A DNA stretch of 64,000 nucleotides from an uncultured Clostridia bacterium (GCA_947589085.1 CANPZD010000004.1:31020-95019), one strand, 5' to 3'. Shown: positions 1-8,871, counted from the first letter of the stretch. A program made the numbers and translations. Notes: generated by a model from the letters alone, not told the origin.

Positions 1-1831
1 CGCCGATATCCGCGGCGCGGAGCGCGGGCGCGTCGTTGACCCCGTCTCCCGTCATAGCCACGACTTCTCCGCGCGCTTTCAGGGCATGCACGATCCTGGA
101 TTTGTGCCCGGGCGATACGCGCGCATAGACGGAAAACTCCGGCGCGCGGCGGACGAATTCTTTTTCGTCCATCGCGTCGAGTTCCTCGCCCGTCACGACT
201 TCGGACAATCCGCCCGCAATGCCGAGACGGGAGGCGATTGCAAAGGCCGTTTCGGGACTGTCGCCCGTGATCATCACCGTGCGGATGCCTGCCGCGGCGC
301 AAGCGCGCACGGCCTCTTTCACCCCCTCTTTCGGGGGATCGAGCATGGCCGCAAGGCCGATGAACACAAGTCCCTCCTCTTCGGACGTATTCCCATAGGC
401 AAACCCGAGCACGCGCATGGCGCGGGAAGAAAACCCCGCGGCCGTACGGCGGATCAGCAAGCGGTCTGCCTCGGACATGGGCGCCTCTTTCGTCCCCCGC
501 AAGAGCTTTGTACACTTTTTCAGCAGCACGTCCGCCCCGCCCTTGACGTACAGACGCTCCCCCTCGGACGAGGAAACGAACGTGCTCATCATTTTGCGTT
601 CCGAGGAAAAGGGCGAGCCGCCAATCGTGCGGCAGGAGAATTCAAATCCGCACGCGTCGGCGTATTCGAGAAGCGCGATCTCCGTGGGATCTCCGATATA
701 CGCGCCCGGGCTTCCCTTCACGGTATGGCAGGCGCGGATACAGCGCAGCAATTCGCGCCGTTCGCTCTGTTGGGCGCCGCTTCCGAACGTTGCGGTATCC
801 TCGACGGTCAGGCGGTTTCGGGTGAGCGTTCCCGTCTTGTCCGAACAGATCACGCTGCAACTGCCGAGCGCTTCGACCGAGGAAAGTTTGCGCATCACGG
901 CGCGGCTCTTTGCCATGCGCTGCACGCCCATCGCGAGGATCACCGTAACGACCGCGCCCATTCCCTCCGGGATCGCCGCCACCGCGACGGCGACCGCCGC
1001 CATGAGATTCTGCAAGATCGTCAGCCTGCGCGCGAGAATGCCGCCCGCAAACAGCACGGCCGCCACGATGAGAACGGAGACCGTGATGATCTTTCCGAGC
1101 TTTGCGATCGTTTTATCGAGCGGCGAGGGCGCGGGTTTATTCTCGTGCAGAAGCGCGGCGATCCGTCCCATTTCCGTATCCATGCCGCAGCCTACGACGA
1201 CGCAGCGCGCCGATCCCTTGACGCAGAACGTCGATAAAAACGCCGTATTCGTGCGTTCCGAGAGGACGGATTTCGTCACGACGCCGTCGCGCTTTTTAAC
1301 GGGCACGGATTCCCCCGTGAGCGCGGATTCGTCGCAACGGAAATTTTCGCAGGAAAGAATGCGGCAGTCCGCGGGGACTCTGTCCCCCTCCTCGAGTTCG
1401 ATCACGTCGCCCACGACAAGTTCTTCCGCGTCGATCTTGACGACCTTGCCGTCCCGCACGACTTTGGCTTCGCAGCGGGAAAGTTTTTTCAGATTGGCTA
1501 TGGCCGCGTCGGCGCGGTATTGCTGCAAAAATCCCACGAACGCGTTGAGGACGATCACGAGAAGAAGGATCCCCGTATCGGCAAGCTCGGAGCGCTCTCC
1601 CGTCGTGAAGGCCAGCACGCCGGAGAGCACCGCCGCCGCGATGAGAATGAGCGTCATGAGATCCTTGAATTGCGCAAAAAAGAGCATGAGTTTGCTCTTT
1701 TTTTTGCCCTCTTTGAGCACGTTCCGGCCGTTTTTTTCAAGGCGGCAACGCGCTTCTTCGGAGGAAAGTCCTCCCGCATTGCCGCGTATGCGCGCAAGGA
1801 CTTCTTCTACCGGCTGCTGATACTGTTCCAT
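1..1831 (-). CDS. P-type (type II, Ca2+-like) cation-transporting ATPase, 3' part outside window
   Basis: These are the first ~610 codons of a cation-pumping P-type ATPase, cut by the left edge. From the ATG at 1829-1831 there is a short cytoplasmic N-domain, a first membrane hairpin (about residues 58-100), the actuator region, helices 3-4 with the ion-site motif AIPEGM (Glu about 289; PEGL is usual), the phosphorylation motif DKTGTLT (Asp about 331) and, at the very edge, the hinge TGDGVNDAPAL. The absence of N-terminal CxxC metal domains and the PEG motif point to the Ca2+/Ca2+-Mn2+ (type IIA) branch; the exact ion cannot be told without helices 5-6. It follows pyrE by 109 bp on the same strand. 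I see no convincing Shine-Dalgarno (SD) sequence before the start. Confidence 0.9.
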   Translation of the reverse strand, partial: MEQYQQPVEEVLARIRGNAGGLSSEEARCRLEKNGRNVLKEGKKKSKLMLFFAQFKDLMTLILIAAAVLSGVLAFTTGERSELADTGILLLVIVLNAFVGFLQQYRADAAIANLKKLSRCEAKVVRDGKVVKIDAEELVVGDVIELEEGDRVPADCRILSCENFRCDESALTGESVPVKKRDGVVTKSVLSERTNTAFLSTFCVKGSARCVVVGCGMDTEMGRIAALLHENKPAPSPLDKTIAKLGKIITVSVLIVAAVLFAGGILARRLTILQNLMAAVAVAVAAIPEGMGAVVTVILAMGVQRMAKSRAVMRKLSSVEALGSCSVICSDKTGTLTRNRLTVEDTATFGSGAQQSERRELLRCIRACHTVKGSPGAYIGDPTEIALLEYADACGFEFSCRTIGGSPFSSERKMMSTFVSSSEGERLYVKGGADVLLKKCTKLLRGTKEAPMSEADRLLIRRTAAGFSSRAMRVLGFAYGNTSEEEGLVFIGLAAMLDPPKEGVKEAVRACAAAGIRTVMITGDSPETAFAIASRLGIAGGLSEVVTGEELDAMDEKEFVRRAPEFSVYARVSPGHKSRIVHALKARGEVVAMTGDGVNDAPALRAADIG

Positions 1832-1872
1832 ACGGATAACGTATGAACCCGCGCCGGGATTTATGATTGTGC

Positions 1873-1909
1873 GAAACGGCGCGCGAACAACCCGTCCGTG
1901 CGCCGTTTC
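1873..1909. repeat. Inverted repeat between pyrE and the ATPase gene
   Basis: Arms GAAACGGCGC and GCGCCGTTTC are separated by 17 nt. In the minus (operon) direction no U-run follows the second arm, so this is not a standard intrinsic terminator. It may be an RNA processing or partial-termination structure separating the pyr genes from the ATPase gene. Confidence 0.5.
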
Positions 1910-1940
1910 AAAAAATATTCCGATCGTCGCCGATCCGATT

Positions 1941-2594
1941 TCAGGCGCCGTAAAGCGCGCGATAGCTTTGCATCGCCTGCAAATACTCTTTCCCGCCGAT
2001 GACGCCCTGCTCGATCGCCTCGATGATATCCTCCATTGTCACGATCGCATGCACGCGGACGCCGTATTCTTCCAACGCCTCGCGTACGGCGGACCGTTCG
2101 CCCGTACCTCTCTCCTGCCGGTCGACGGAAATGATCATATCGCGCACCTCGACGTCCGCCTCCGCTCTGAGCTTGGGCAGGATCTCGCGGAGCGCCTTGC
2201 CCGAAGTCATGACGTCCTCGATTATGCACACTTTGTCGCCCTTTTTGAGCTGCTGCCCCACGAACATGCCGCCTTCGCCGTGATCCTTGGCTTCCTTGCG
2301 GTCGAAACAGTACCCGATCTCCCTTCCGTGATGTTCGGCAAGCGCGATCGCCGTCGCAACCGAGAGCGGGATCCCCTTATACGCGGGGCCGACCAGAACT
2401 TCGGCGTCCACTTCGTTTTCCAGAAAACACTGCGCGTAATATTCCCCCAAACGGGCGAGCTGCGCGCCCGTACGGTACTTGCCCGCATTCATGAAATAGG
2501 GCGCCTTTCTGCCGCTTTTGAGCGTGAATTCCCCGAACAGAAGCACGCCGTTCTCCACCATGAATCTGATGAAATTCTGCTTATACGTCAACAT
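1941..2594 (-). CDS. pyrE: Orotate phosphoribosyltransferase
   Basis: 217 residues, the normal length for PyrE. It joins orotate and PRPP to give orotidine 5'-phosphate (OMP), step 5 of UMP synthesis, in the cytoplasm. The PRPP-binding signature VCIIEDVMTSGKA lies at about residues 122-134; the basic loop CFDRKEAKDHGEGG (about 96-109) matches the flexible catalytic loop of the family. It is the last pyrimidine gene of the leftward operon, starting 15 bp after the pyrD stop. Confidence 0.95.
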   Translation of the reverse strand: MLTYKQNFIRFMVENGVLLFGEFTLKSGRKAPYFMNAGKYRTGAQLARLGEYYAQCFLENEVDAEVLVGPAYKGIPLSVATAIALAEHHGREIGYCFDRKEAKDHGEGGMFVGQQLKKGDKVCIIEDVMTSGKALREILPKLRAEADVEVRDMIISVDRQERGTGERSAVREALEEYGVRVHAIVTMEDIIEAIEQGVIGGKEYLQAMQSYRALYGA

Positions 2595-2609
2595 TTCTCT
2601 TCTCCGATC

Positions 2610-3521
2610 CTATGTATTCGGGCAAAGCGTGCCCGTCAGCTCCGAGATCGCCTTCACGCCGTGCGCGTCGCACCAGCGGTTCAATCCCTCGATGATCTTC
2701 GGGCACGCAAGCGTATCCGTAAAGTTCTGCGTGCCGACCTGTACGGCGGTCGCCCCCGCCATCAGAAATTCGATCGCGTCTTCCGCGCACGTGACGCCGC
2801 CCATGCCGACGACGGGGATCGTTACCGCGCGGGACGCTTCGTATACCATCCGCACCGCGATGGGCCTGATCCCCGCGCCCGAGACCCCGCCCGTGTTGTT
2901 GGCGAGGATCGGACGTCTGCGTTCGATATCCACCGCAAGTCCCGTAAACGTGTTGACGAGGGAAATGCAGTCCGCGCCGCCCTCTTCCGCAGCCGTCGCG
3001 TTCGCCGCAATGCTCTCGACGTTGGGAGAGAGTTTTACGATGAGCGGCGTATGTTCGCAGGCGCGCTTGGCGACGCGCGTGACTTCCGCGACATTTTCCG
3101 GGCGGACCCCGAACGCCATTCCGCCCGCCTTTACGTTGGGGCAGGAAATGTTCAGTTCGATGAAATCAACAAGTCCGTCGAGCTTTGCGCAGATCGCTTC
3201 GTAATCCGAAAGCGTTTTCCCTGCCACGTTGGCGATCACGCGGGTCTTGCTTTTCAGCCATGCGAGATCGTTGGAAAGAAACCCTTCTACGCCGGGATTC
3301 TGCAATCCCACCGCGTTGAGGATCACGCCGTGCCCTTCCGCGATCCGGGGCACGGGATTGCCCGCGCGCGGCTCCAGAGTAAGCCCCTTCGTCGCGACCG
3401 CGCCGAGGCAGGAAATATCGTAAATTTCATTGAATTCCCTTCCGAATCCGAACGTGCCGGAAGCCGGAATTACGGGGTTTTTCAGCTCCACCCCGCAGAG
3501 CGTGACGCGAAGATCCGCCAT
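2610..3521 (-). CDS. pyrD: Dihydroorotate dehydrogenase, class 1B catalytic subunit
   Basis: 303 residues. FMN enzyme that oxidises dihydroorotate to orotate; class 1B enzymes pass electrons to NAD+ through PyrK. The motif NISCPNVKAGG carries the class 1 catalytic cysteine, and FMN/phosphate-binding segments such as VQVGTQNF are near the C-terminus. The start ATG shares a base with the pyrK stop (TGATG), so the two subunits are probably translationally coupled. The adjacent pyrK supports class 1B rather than 1A. Confidence 0.95.
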   Translation of the reverse strand: MADLRVTLCGVELKNPVIPASGTFGFGREFNEIYDISCLGAVATKGLTLEPRAGNPVPRIAEGHGVILNAVGLQNPGVEGFLSNDLAWLKSKTRVIANVAGKTLSDYEAICAKLDGLVDFIELNISCPNVKAGGMAFGVRPENVAEVTRVAKRACEHTPLIVKLSPNVESIAANATAAEEGGADCISLVNTFTGLAVDIERRRPILANNTGGVSGAGIRPIAVRMVYEASRAVTIPVVGMGGVTCAEDAIEFLMAGATAVQVGTQNFTDTLACPKIIEGLNRWCDAHGVKAISELTGTLCPNT

Positions 3522-4273
3522 CAGAGGACCACCTCCCCCGCTTCAAATACCGGCCCGTCCTTGCAGATGCGCGCTTTTTTTCCGTTCGTGCGGTCGCATA
3601 CGCACACGAGGCACGCGCCGATCCCGCATCCCATGCGTTCCTCCAAAGAGACATAGACGGGGATCCCCATGCCCGCGGTCGCAGCTTTCAGAGCGCGCAG
3701 CATCGGGAGAGGCCCGCAGGCGAAGATCACGTCCGGACGGGCGTTTGAAAAATCATTCTTGAAGGCCTGCACCGCATTGCCGCAAAAACCGTACGAACCG
3801 TCATCCGTGGCGATCACGAGGCGCTTCGCCCGCTGCATTTCGTATTCCATGCAGATCGCGGCTTTATTCCGGAACCCCATATAGGCATAGATCTCTTTTT
3901 GAGCCGCATATGCGCGGATCGCCGAGATGAGCGGAAAGATCCCCACGCCGCCGCCCACAACGGCGATGCGCTTCTCCGATTCTTCGGCATAAAACCCGTT
4001 CCCGAGCGGCAGAAGCACCTGAAGTTTCTCTCCCGCGCGGTACTGCGAGGCAAGTTTGCGCGTGCCTTCGCCTTTCAGACGGTAACATACGGTGATGCGT
4101 TCTCCCTCCGCCTTGCAGATCGCGATCGGCCGCTTCAACGGAAAATTCTCCACGCCGATCATGCAGAACTGCCCGGGACGCACGGCTTGCTCCTCTTCGA
4201 GCGCAAACGTCAGCGACCAGATCTCCTCCGCAATGCAGACGTTTTCCAATACCGTCGCCGTAAATTCACGCAT
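3521..4273 (-). CDS. pyrK: Dihydroorotate dehydrogenase electron-transfer subunit
   Basis: 250 residues, FAD and [2Fe-2S] protein that links PyrD to NAD+. The N-terminal ferredoxin-reductase-type barrel carries the FAD motif KRPIAICKA (about 48-56); an NAD-binding fold with VVGGGVGIFP follows (about 105-114). The C-terminal iron-sulfur cysteines are visible as Cys216, Cys221, Cys224 and Cys237. It overlaps the end of pyrF by 8 bp and the start of pyrD by 1 bp. Confidence 0.95.
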   Translation of the reverse strand: MREFTATVLENVCIAEEIWSLTFALEEEQAVRPGQFCMIGVENFPLKRPIAICKAEGERITVCYRLKGEGTRKLASQYRAGEKLQVLLPLGNGFYAEESEKRIAVVGGGVGIFPLISAIRAYAAQKEIYAYMGFRNKAAICMEYEMQRAKRLVIATDDGSYGFCGNAVQAFKNDFSNARPDVIFACGPLPMLRALKAATAGMGIPVYVSLEERMGCGIGACLVCVCDRTNGKKARICKDGPVFEAGEVVL

Positions 4274-5171
4274 GGATCTCCCCCAAAACCGACAAGAGGT
4301 CGGCCTTCATTTCAAGCACGGCTTCGCGCGCAGCGGTATCATAGCTGCCCCCGCGCTTCCGGTACGCAAGCAGGATCCCGCGGGAATTGTTCACGATGCC
4401 GCCCAGTCCGTTCCGATCGAAACAGCCGCGGAGCATCTCCGCGTTGCCGCCCTGTGCGCCGTAGCCGGGAATGAGAAAAAATACGCCTTGCAGCCGTTTG
4501 CGCAGCGCCGCGGCCTGTTCGGGATACGTGGCGCCCACGACCGCGCCCACGCGCGAATAGCCGTATTTGCCCTTTCTGCCCCGAAAAGAGGCCACCATGT
4601 CCGCCATGACTTCGTACACGGTGCGTCCGTCCTCTAATTTCAGATCCTGCAATTCGCCCGAGGAAGGGTTGCTCGTTTTGACGAGCGCGAACACGCCCTT
4701 ATCGCGCGTGCGGCACTGTTCGACGAACGGTTTTGCGCAATCGGAACCGAGATACCAATTCACGGTGAGAAAATCGCAGGGCAGCGCCTTCTTCTCTTTT
4801 CCCGCGATCTGCGTTTTGCCGAGATACGCGTTCGCATAGCAGCTCGCCGTGGGGCCGATATCGTTGCGCTTTGCATCCGCAATGACGATCAGACCCTTTC
4901 CCTTTGCATAGCGGCAGGTTTCGCCGAATGCCTTTATGCCGTGGTATCCGAGCTGTTCGTAGTAGGCGATCTGCACTTTCACGGCGGGAACGACGTCGCA
5001 TACGCGGTCGATGATGTTCTTGTTGAACGTCAGCACGGCCTGCGCGGCGGTGCGGAGATCCTTGACGCCCGCAAGAAGTTCCTCGGGCAGATAGTCGGGC
5101 GACGTATCCAGCCCGACGCAGGTGGGATTCTGTGTTTCGATGATTTTTTCGATCAATTTATCGACGATCAT
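4266..5171 (-). CDS. pyrF: Orotidine 5'-phosphate decarboxylase (type 2)
   Basis: 301 residues, the longer PyrF subfamily. Decarboxylates OMP to UMP. The active-site motif DAKRNDIG is intact, preceded by VIA, and the N-terminal substrate segment CVGLDTSPDYLP is typical of the type 2 group. It lies between pyrC and pyrK in operon order, with a 26 bp gap after pyrC. Confidence 0.93.
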   Translation of the reverse strand: MIVDKLIEKIIETQNPTCVGLDTSPDYLPEELLAGVKDLRTAAQAVLTFNKNIIDRVCDVVPAVKVQIAYYEQLGYHGIKAFGETCRYAKGKGLIVIADAKRNDIGPTASCYANAYLGKTQIAGKEKKALPCDFLTVNWYLGSDCAKPFVEQCRTRDKGVFALVKTSNPSSGELQDLKLEDGRTVYEVMADMVASFRGRKGKYGYSRVGAVVGATYPEQAAALRKRLQGVFFLIPGYGAQGGNAEMLRGCFDRNGLGGIVNNSRGILLAYRKRGGSYDTAAREAVLEMKADLLSVLGEIHA

Positions 5172-5197
5172 GATTTCTTCTCCTTATCTGTGCGGCG

Positions 5198-6469
5198 TCA
5201 GCGGGCGAAGGGATATTTCACTTCGCCGTCCGCAACGGTATATTTCACGCGGCCGAACACTTCTCTTCCCGCAAAGGGCGTGTTCTTTCCCTTGCTCTCG
5301 AACGAAGCGGGATCGATCGTCCATGCCTCGTTGAGATCTGCGATCGTGAGATCCGCGGGCGCGCCCGCTTCGATGACGCCCCCCTCGAGTCCCAGGATCT
5401 TTGCGGCGGCCGTGCTCATCTTTTTTGCCAGGGCCTCCGGCGTGAGAATGCCGCTACGGACAAGCGCGGTATAGGAGAGCGCAAACGACGTCTCCAACCC
5501 GCTGATCCCGAAAGCGGCATAGTTATATTCTACATTTTTGTCGTCCGCATGGTGCGGGGCATGATCGGTGACGATACAGTCGATCGTCCCGTCCCGCAGG
5601 CCCTCGATCACCGCGAGCCTGTCCCGCTCCTCGCGCAGAGGCGGATTGACCTTGGTGTTCGTGTCGAAGTCCGCGATCGCCGCGTCCGTGAGGATGAAAT
5701 AGTGCGGACAGGTCTCCGCCGTCACCTGCACGCCGCGCGCCTTTGCCTCGCGGATCAGCTGAACGCCGCTGTATGTGGACACATGGCAGATGTGCACGGG
5801 CAGGCCGAGGCTCTCCGCAAGACAGATCTCGCGGGCGATGAGAATATCCTCCGCCGCGCGCAGACTCCCTTTGAGTCCCGTGAGCGTCGCGTAATATCCC
5901 TCGTGCACGACGCCGCCGTCGACGAGCGACGCGTCCTCGCAATGGCAGAGACATTTCAGGCCGAAATCCGCCGCATAGCGGATGGCATTGGCCATCAGTC
6001 CCGTATTTTCAACGCTCTTTCCGTCCTCCGAAAGGGCGACGGCGCCCGCGGCCTTCATCGCGCCGATCGCGGCGAGATTCTTTCCCTCCTGCCCCTCGGT
6101 GATCGCGCCGATGGGATGGATCTTGCACAGGCCGACCTGCGCGGCCCGCGCCCTGATGTATGTGACGGTCACTTTGTTGTCGGTCACGGGTTTTGTGTTG
6201 GGCATGCAGCATATCTGCGTAAATCCGCCCTTGACGGCCGCCCGCGAACCGCTTTCGATATCTTCCTTGTATTCGAAGCCGGGATCCCTGAGATGCACGT
6301 GCATATCGATCAGCCCGGGGAATACCGTAAGACCCGTGCAGTCGAGCGTCTCTTCTCCCGCGCGGGGAGAAAGATTTTTGCCGAATCCGAGGATCTTTCC
6401 GTTTTCGATCCGGATATCCGTCTTTTTGACGCCGTTTGCAAGTACGACTTCCGCGCCGTGAATGATCAT
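5198..6469 (-). CDS. pyrC: Dihydroorotase (class I)
   Basis: 423 residues. Zinc amidohydrolase that closes carbamoyl-aspartate to dihydroorotate. The metal-binding motif DMHVHLRDPG lies near residue 55; HCED, HICHVST and the DHAPHH motif supply the remaining ligands and catalytic Asp. Length and motifs fit class I (the PyrC of Gram-positive bacteria). Its start overlaps the pyrB stop by 4 bp (ATGA). Confidence 0.95.
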   Translation of the reverse strand: MIIHGAEVVLANGVKKTDIRIENGKILGFGKNLSPRAGEETLDCTGLTVFPGLIDMHVHLRDPGFEYKEDIESGSRAAVKGGFTQICCMPNTKPVTDNKVTVTYIRARAAQVGLCKIHPIGAITEGQEGKNLAAIGAMKAAGAVALSEDGKSVENTGLMANAIRYAADFGLKCLCHCEDASLVDGGVVHEGYYATLTGLKGSLRAAEDILIAREICLAESLGLPVHICHVSTYSGVQLIREAKARGVQVTAETCPHYFILTDAAIADFDTNTKVNPPLREERDRLAVIEGLRDGTIDCIVTDHAPHHADDKNVEYNYAAFGISGLETSFALSYTALVRSGILTPEALAKKMSTAAAKILGLEGGVIEAGAPADLTIADLNEAWTIDPASFESKGKNTPFAGREVFGRVKYTVADGEVKYPFAR

Positions 6470-7386
6470 ACGACCTCCTTATTCAACAGAGTCAGCACCG
6501 CCATGCGTACCGCGACCCCCGAGAGCACTTGTTCTTCGATCCTGCTTGTATCTCCGTCGATGAGCGCGGAGGTGAGTTCCACGCCCCGGTTCACGGGGCC
6601 GGGGTGCATGATCAGCGCGCCGGGTTTGGCGAACTTGAGAACGTCCGCGTTCACCCCGTAATATTTCGCATATTCGCCGAGCGAAGGAAAATTCCCCGCA
6701 TGCTGGCGTTCCAGCTGAATGCGCAGTCCCATCACGACGTCCGCATCCGCCAGCGCTTCCTCCCGCGAACGGCAAATTTCCGCCCCCATGTCGTCGATCC
6801 CGGCAGGCATGAGCGTGCGCGGCGCATACATCGAAACGCGGGCGCCGAGCTTTTTCAGCCCATAGAGATTGCTCTTGGCCACGCGGGAATGACGGATATC
6901 CCCGAGGATCGCGACTTTGAGTCCCCCCAAGGAGCCGAAATGTTCTTTCATGGTCAGAAAGTCCAAGAGCGCCTGTGTGGGATGCTCGTTCATGCCGTCG
7001 CCCGCATTGATCACATGCGCCTTCACCGTTTTGGCGAGCAGCCGCGGCGCGCCCCCCGCCGGATGACGAATGACAATGAAGTCGTTCTTCATCGCGTCGA
7101 GCGTCTTACCCGTATCGACGAGCGTCTCTCCTTTCCGGACCGAAGAGGTCGCCACCGAAATATTCACGACGTGCGCGCCGAGAAATTTTGCCGCAAGCTC
7201 GAACGAGGTGCGCGTGCGCGTCGAATTTTCGTAAAAAAGGATCACGACCGATTTCCCGGCCAGTTCGCTGCGGTTCTTTTCCCCCCGTTTCAGCGCTTTT
7301 TTGAATTCGAGACCGAGAGACAAAATTTCTTCGATCTCCTCCGCGGAGAGCGGACAGAGACCGAGCAGATCCTTCGAAGCTATCAT
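6466..7386 (-). CDS. pyrB: Aspartate carbamoyltransferase catalytic chain
   Basis: 306 residues. Condenses carbamoyl phosphate with aspartate. The carbamoyl-phosphate motif STRTRTSFE and the HPTQALLD motif are both intact. No pyrI regulatory chain is adjacent, as in other operons controlled by PyrR. No carbamoyl phosphate synthetase genes are in this operon, so carA/carB must lie elsewhere. The start overlaps the pyrR stop by 4 bp. Confidence 0.95.
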   Translation of the reverse strand: MIASKDLLGLCPLSAEEIEEILSLGLEFKKALKRGEKNRSELAGKSVVILFYENSTRTRTSFELAAKFLGAHVVNISVATSSVRKGETLVDTGKTLDAMKNDFIVIRHPAGGAPRLLAKTVKAHVINAGDGMNEHPTQALLDFLTMKEHFGSLGGLKVAILGDIRHSRVAKSNLYGLKKLGARVSMYAPRTLMPAGIDDMGAEICRSREEALADADVVMGLRIQLERQHAGNFPSLGEYAKYYGVNADVLKFAKPGALIMHPGPVNRGVELTSALIDGDTSRIEEQVLSGVAVRMAVLTLLNKEVV

Positions 7387-7874
7387 GCCTTCCCTCCCGT
7401 GATCGCGATCGCGTCCGCCGCGGCGCCCAGTTCTTTCAGCCGCACTTCCACGCGTTCATGCCGCGACGTGGGCACGTTCTTGCCGACGAAATCTGCCCTT
7501 ACGGGAAGTTTGCGCCCGCCGCGATCGATGAGCACGAGCAGCTGAATGCGCGCAGGCCGCCCCAGACGGAAGAGCGTTTCCACGCCCTCGATCGCCGTTT
7601 TGCCCGTATAGAGCACGGTATCGCAGAGCACAACGCATTTTCCGTCCGTCAAAACGCCGCAGGTCTCGGCCTCTTCCAGCCCCGCGCACGGAACGAGCGT
7701 ATCCTGCGAGCGGGCGAAATAATCCGCAATGCGCCGCGCGACGGCGCCGCCGCCCGCTTTCATTCCGAGCAGGACGACGTTTTCCAACCCCTCGCAGCGC
7801 TCTTCGATCTCATGCGAAAGCCGCACGATACAGCGGTGCAGCGCGACCTCATCCATGATGATGTGTTCGGACAT
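7383..7874 (-). CDS. pyrR: PyrR-family pyrimidine attenuation regulator
   Basis: 163 residues, shorter than the usual ~180. PyrR binds pyr leader RNA when UMP is high and favours the terminator; many also have uracil phosphoribosyltransferase activity. The C-terminal block LIDRGGRKLPVRADFVGKN is diagnostic. Two things are odd. The PRPP motif reads VVLCDTVLYTGKT (81-93), with Thr86 in place of the second acidic residue. The middle segment, where relatives carry a DITLYRDD-like stretch, is shortened. Enzyme activity may therefore be lost while RNA regulation is kept. It is the first gene of the operon, directly after the attenuator, with SD AAAGGAG. Confidence 0.88.
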   Translation of the reverse strand: MSEHIIMDEVALHRCIVRLSHEIEERCEGLENVVLLGMKAGGGAVARRIADYFARSQDTLVPCAGLEEAETCGVLTDGKCVVLCDTVLYTGKTAIEGVETLFRLGRPARIQLLVLIDRGGRKLPVRADFVGKNVPTSRHERVEVRLKELGAAADAIAITGGKA

Positions 7875-7898
7875 TGTTTCTCCTTTTGGAATTTTAAG

Positions 7899-7931
7899 AA
7901 AAAAGTCTCACGGCAGAGTGTGCCGCAAGAC
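7899..7931 (-). terminator. pyr operon attenuator terminator
   Basis: On the minus strand GTCTTGCGGCA and TGCCGTGAGAC form an 11 bp stem (two G-U pairs) around a 5-nt loop, followed directly by six T. It lies between the pyr promoter and pyrR, 25 bp before the start codon, the position expected for PyrR-controlled attenuation. Confidence 0.88.
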
Positions 7932-7978
7932 CATACCGGACTTGTCCCGAACGTCTTAAGAATTTTGCGTCGTCTTGT

Positions 7979-7994
7979 CGGCCTCGCCGTGCCG
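7979..7994 (-). promoter_or_regulatory. Candidate PyrR-binding loop in pyr leader RNA
   Basis: The minus-strand RNA contains CGGCGAGGC inside a CGGC/GCCG hairpin. This fits the CNGNGAGGY core of the PyrR anti-antiterminator consensus. It lies about 35 nt after the transcription start and 48 nt before the terminator stem. Confidence 0.65.
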
Positions 7995-8021
7995 CACTTA
8001 AAAACTCTGCTTTCTTTTAGT

Positions 8022-8050
8022 ATTATATCATACGGCCGTATAAAAGGCAA
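8022..8050 (-). promoter_or_regulatory. pyr operon promoter
   Basis: Minus strand: -35 TTGCCT (8045-8050), 17 bp spacer, -10 TATAAT (8022-8027). It starts just 3' of the phosphoesterase stop at 8056. Confidence 0.85.
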
Positions 8051-8055
8051 GCCTT

Positions 8056-8748
8056 TCACGCGATTTCCACGAGAGAAAATTTCGTTTTGTCGCAGGACGT
8101 GAGAAAGTATTCGATCCCGTCTTTTTCGCAGCGCAAAGGAAAATATCCGCTGCCGTGCAAGTGCCCGAAGATGACCTTTTGCACCTTGTTCGCCTCAAAC
8201 AGCTCCGTAAAGAGCGTATCTTCCTTCTTGATGTTGAAAGGCGGATAATGAATGAGAACGAGAAGCGTATCCCCGTCTCTTCGCACCTTTTCCACCTCTT
8301 TGAACGCAAGTTTGAACCGTTCCGCCTCGCGCAGGTACAGCTTTACGTCGCGGTCGGTGAAATCCGCGCTGCCCGGGCAGGTCCACCCGCGGGATCCGGC
8401 GATCACGTAATCGCCCAGCCTGAGACAGTCGTTCTGCAAAAAGTAGCAGTGCGGCGGCGCGTTTTCGCGGATCCGCGTGATGCCGCTCCACCAGAAATCG
8501 TGATTGCCGCGGACGAATACTTTTTCGCCGGGAAGTTCTTCGAGCGAGCGGACGTCGTACATTCCCTCCTCGAACTTCATGCCCCACGAAATGTCGCCGC
8601 CGATGAGCACGATGTCCCCTTCCCGCACTCTTTCCGACCAATCGCGTTTGATTTTTTCGAAATGCCCTTCCCAGCCCGATCCGAACACGTCCATCGGCTT
8701 ATCCGAAAGACCGGAAAGATGCAAATCGCTGATCGCAAACACTTTCAT
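8056..8748 (-). CDS. Metallophosphoesterase (calcineurin-like phosphohydrolase)
   Basis: 230 residues. All five metal-site motifs of the family can be read in order: ISDLHLSG (about 6-13), IGGDISWG (about 49), VRGNHDFWW (about 79), LIHYPP and FGHLHGSG. It resembles the uncharacterised predicted-phosphohydrolase group of small Firmicutes proteins; the substrate is unknown. A good promoter ends only 9 nt before the ATG and no SD is present, so the mRNA is probably almost leaderless. The pyr promoter follows right after its stop. Confidence 0.85.
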   Translation of the reverse strand: MKVFAISDLHLSGLSDKPMDVFGSGWEGHFEKIKRDWSERVREGDIVLIGGDISWGMKFEEGMYDVRSLEELPGEKVFVRGNHDFWWSGITRIRENAPPHCYFLQNDCLRLGDYVIAGSRGWTCPGSADFTDRDVKLYLREAERFKLAFKEVEKVRRDGDTLLVLIHYPPFNIKKEDTLFTELFEANKVQKVIFGHLHGSGYFPLRCEKDGIEYFLTSCDKTKFSLVEIA

Positions 8749-8757
8749 AACAAACCG

Positions 8758-8786
8758 AGTATATCATACCGTGCAAAAAAAATCAA
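8758..8786 (-). promoter_or_regulatory. Phosphoesterase gene promoter, near-leaderless
   Basis: Minus strand: -35 TTGATT (8781-8786), 17 bp spacer, -10 TATACT (8758-8763). The ATG begins 9 nt after the -10, leaving a leader of about 2-3 nt. Confidence 0.75.
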
Positions 8787-8839
8787 GCCGGCGCCCGACC
8801 GAATTTCGCCCGCCCCGCGGGCGGACTTCCGCATGCCGC

Positions 8840-8866
8840 AAAAAAAACGGAGCGCACGCTCCGTTT
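8840..8866 (-). terminator. mgtE terminator
   Basis: Minus strand: ACGGAGC-GTGC-GCTCCGT stem-loop followed by eight T, a few bases after the mgtE stop. Confidence 0.88.
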
Positions 8867-8871
8867 TCCGG

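Noticed and set aside
1873..1909. Terminator of the pyr operon
   Set aside because: The stem is good but no U-run follows on the minus strand; kept only as an inverted repeat.
7399..7874. Upstream start or a missing N-terminus to explain the short PyrR
   Set aside because: The terminator ends 25 bp before the ATG and the SD fits; the shortening is internal.
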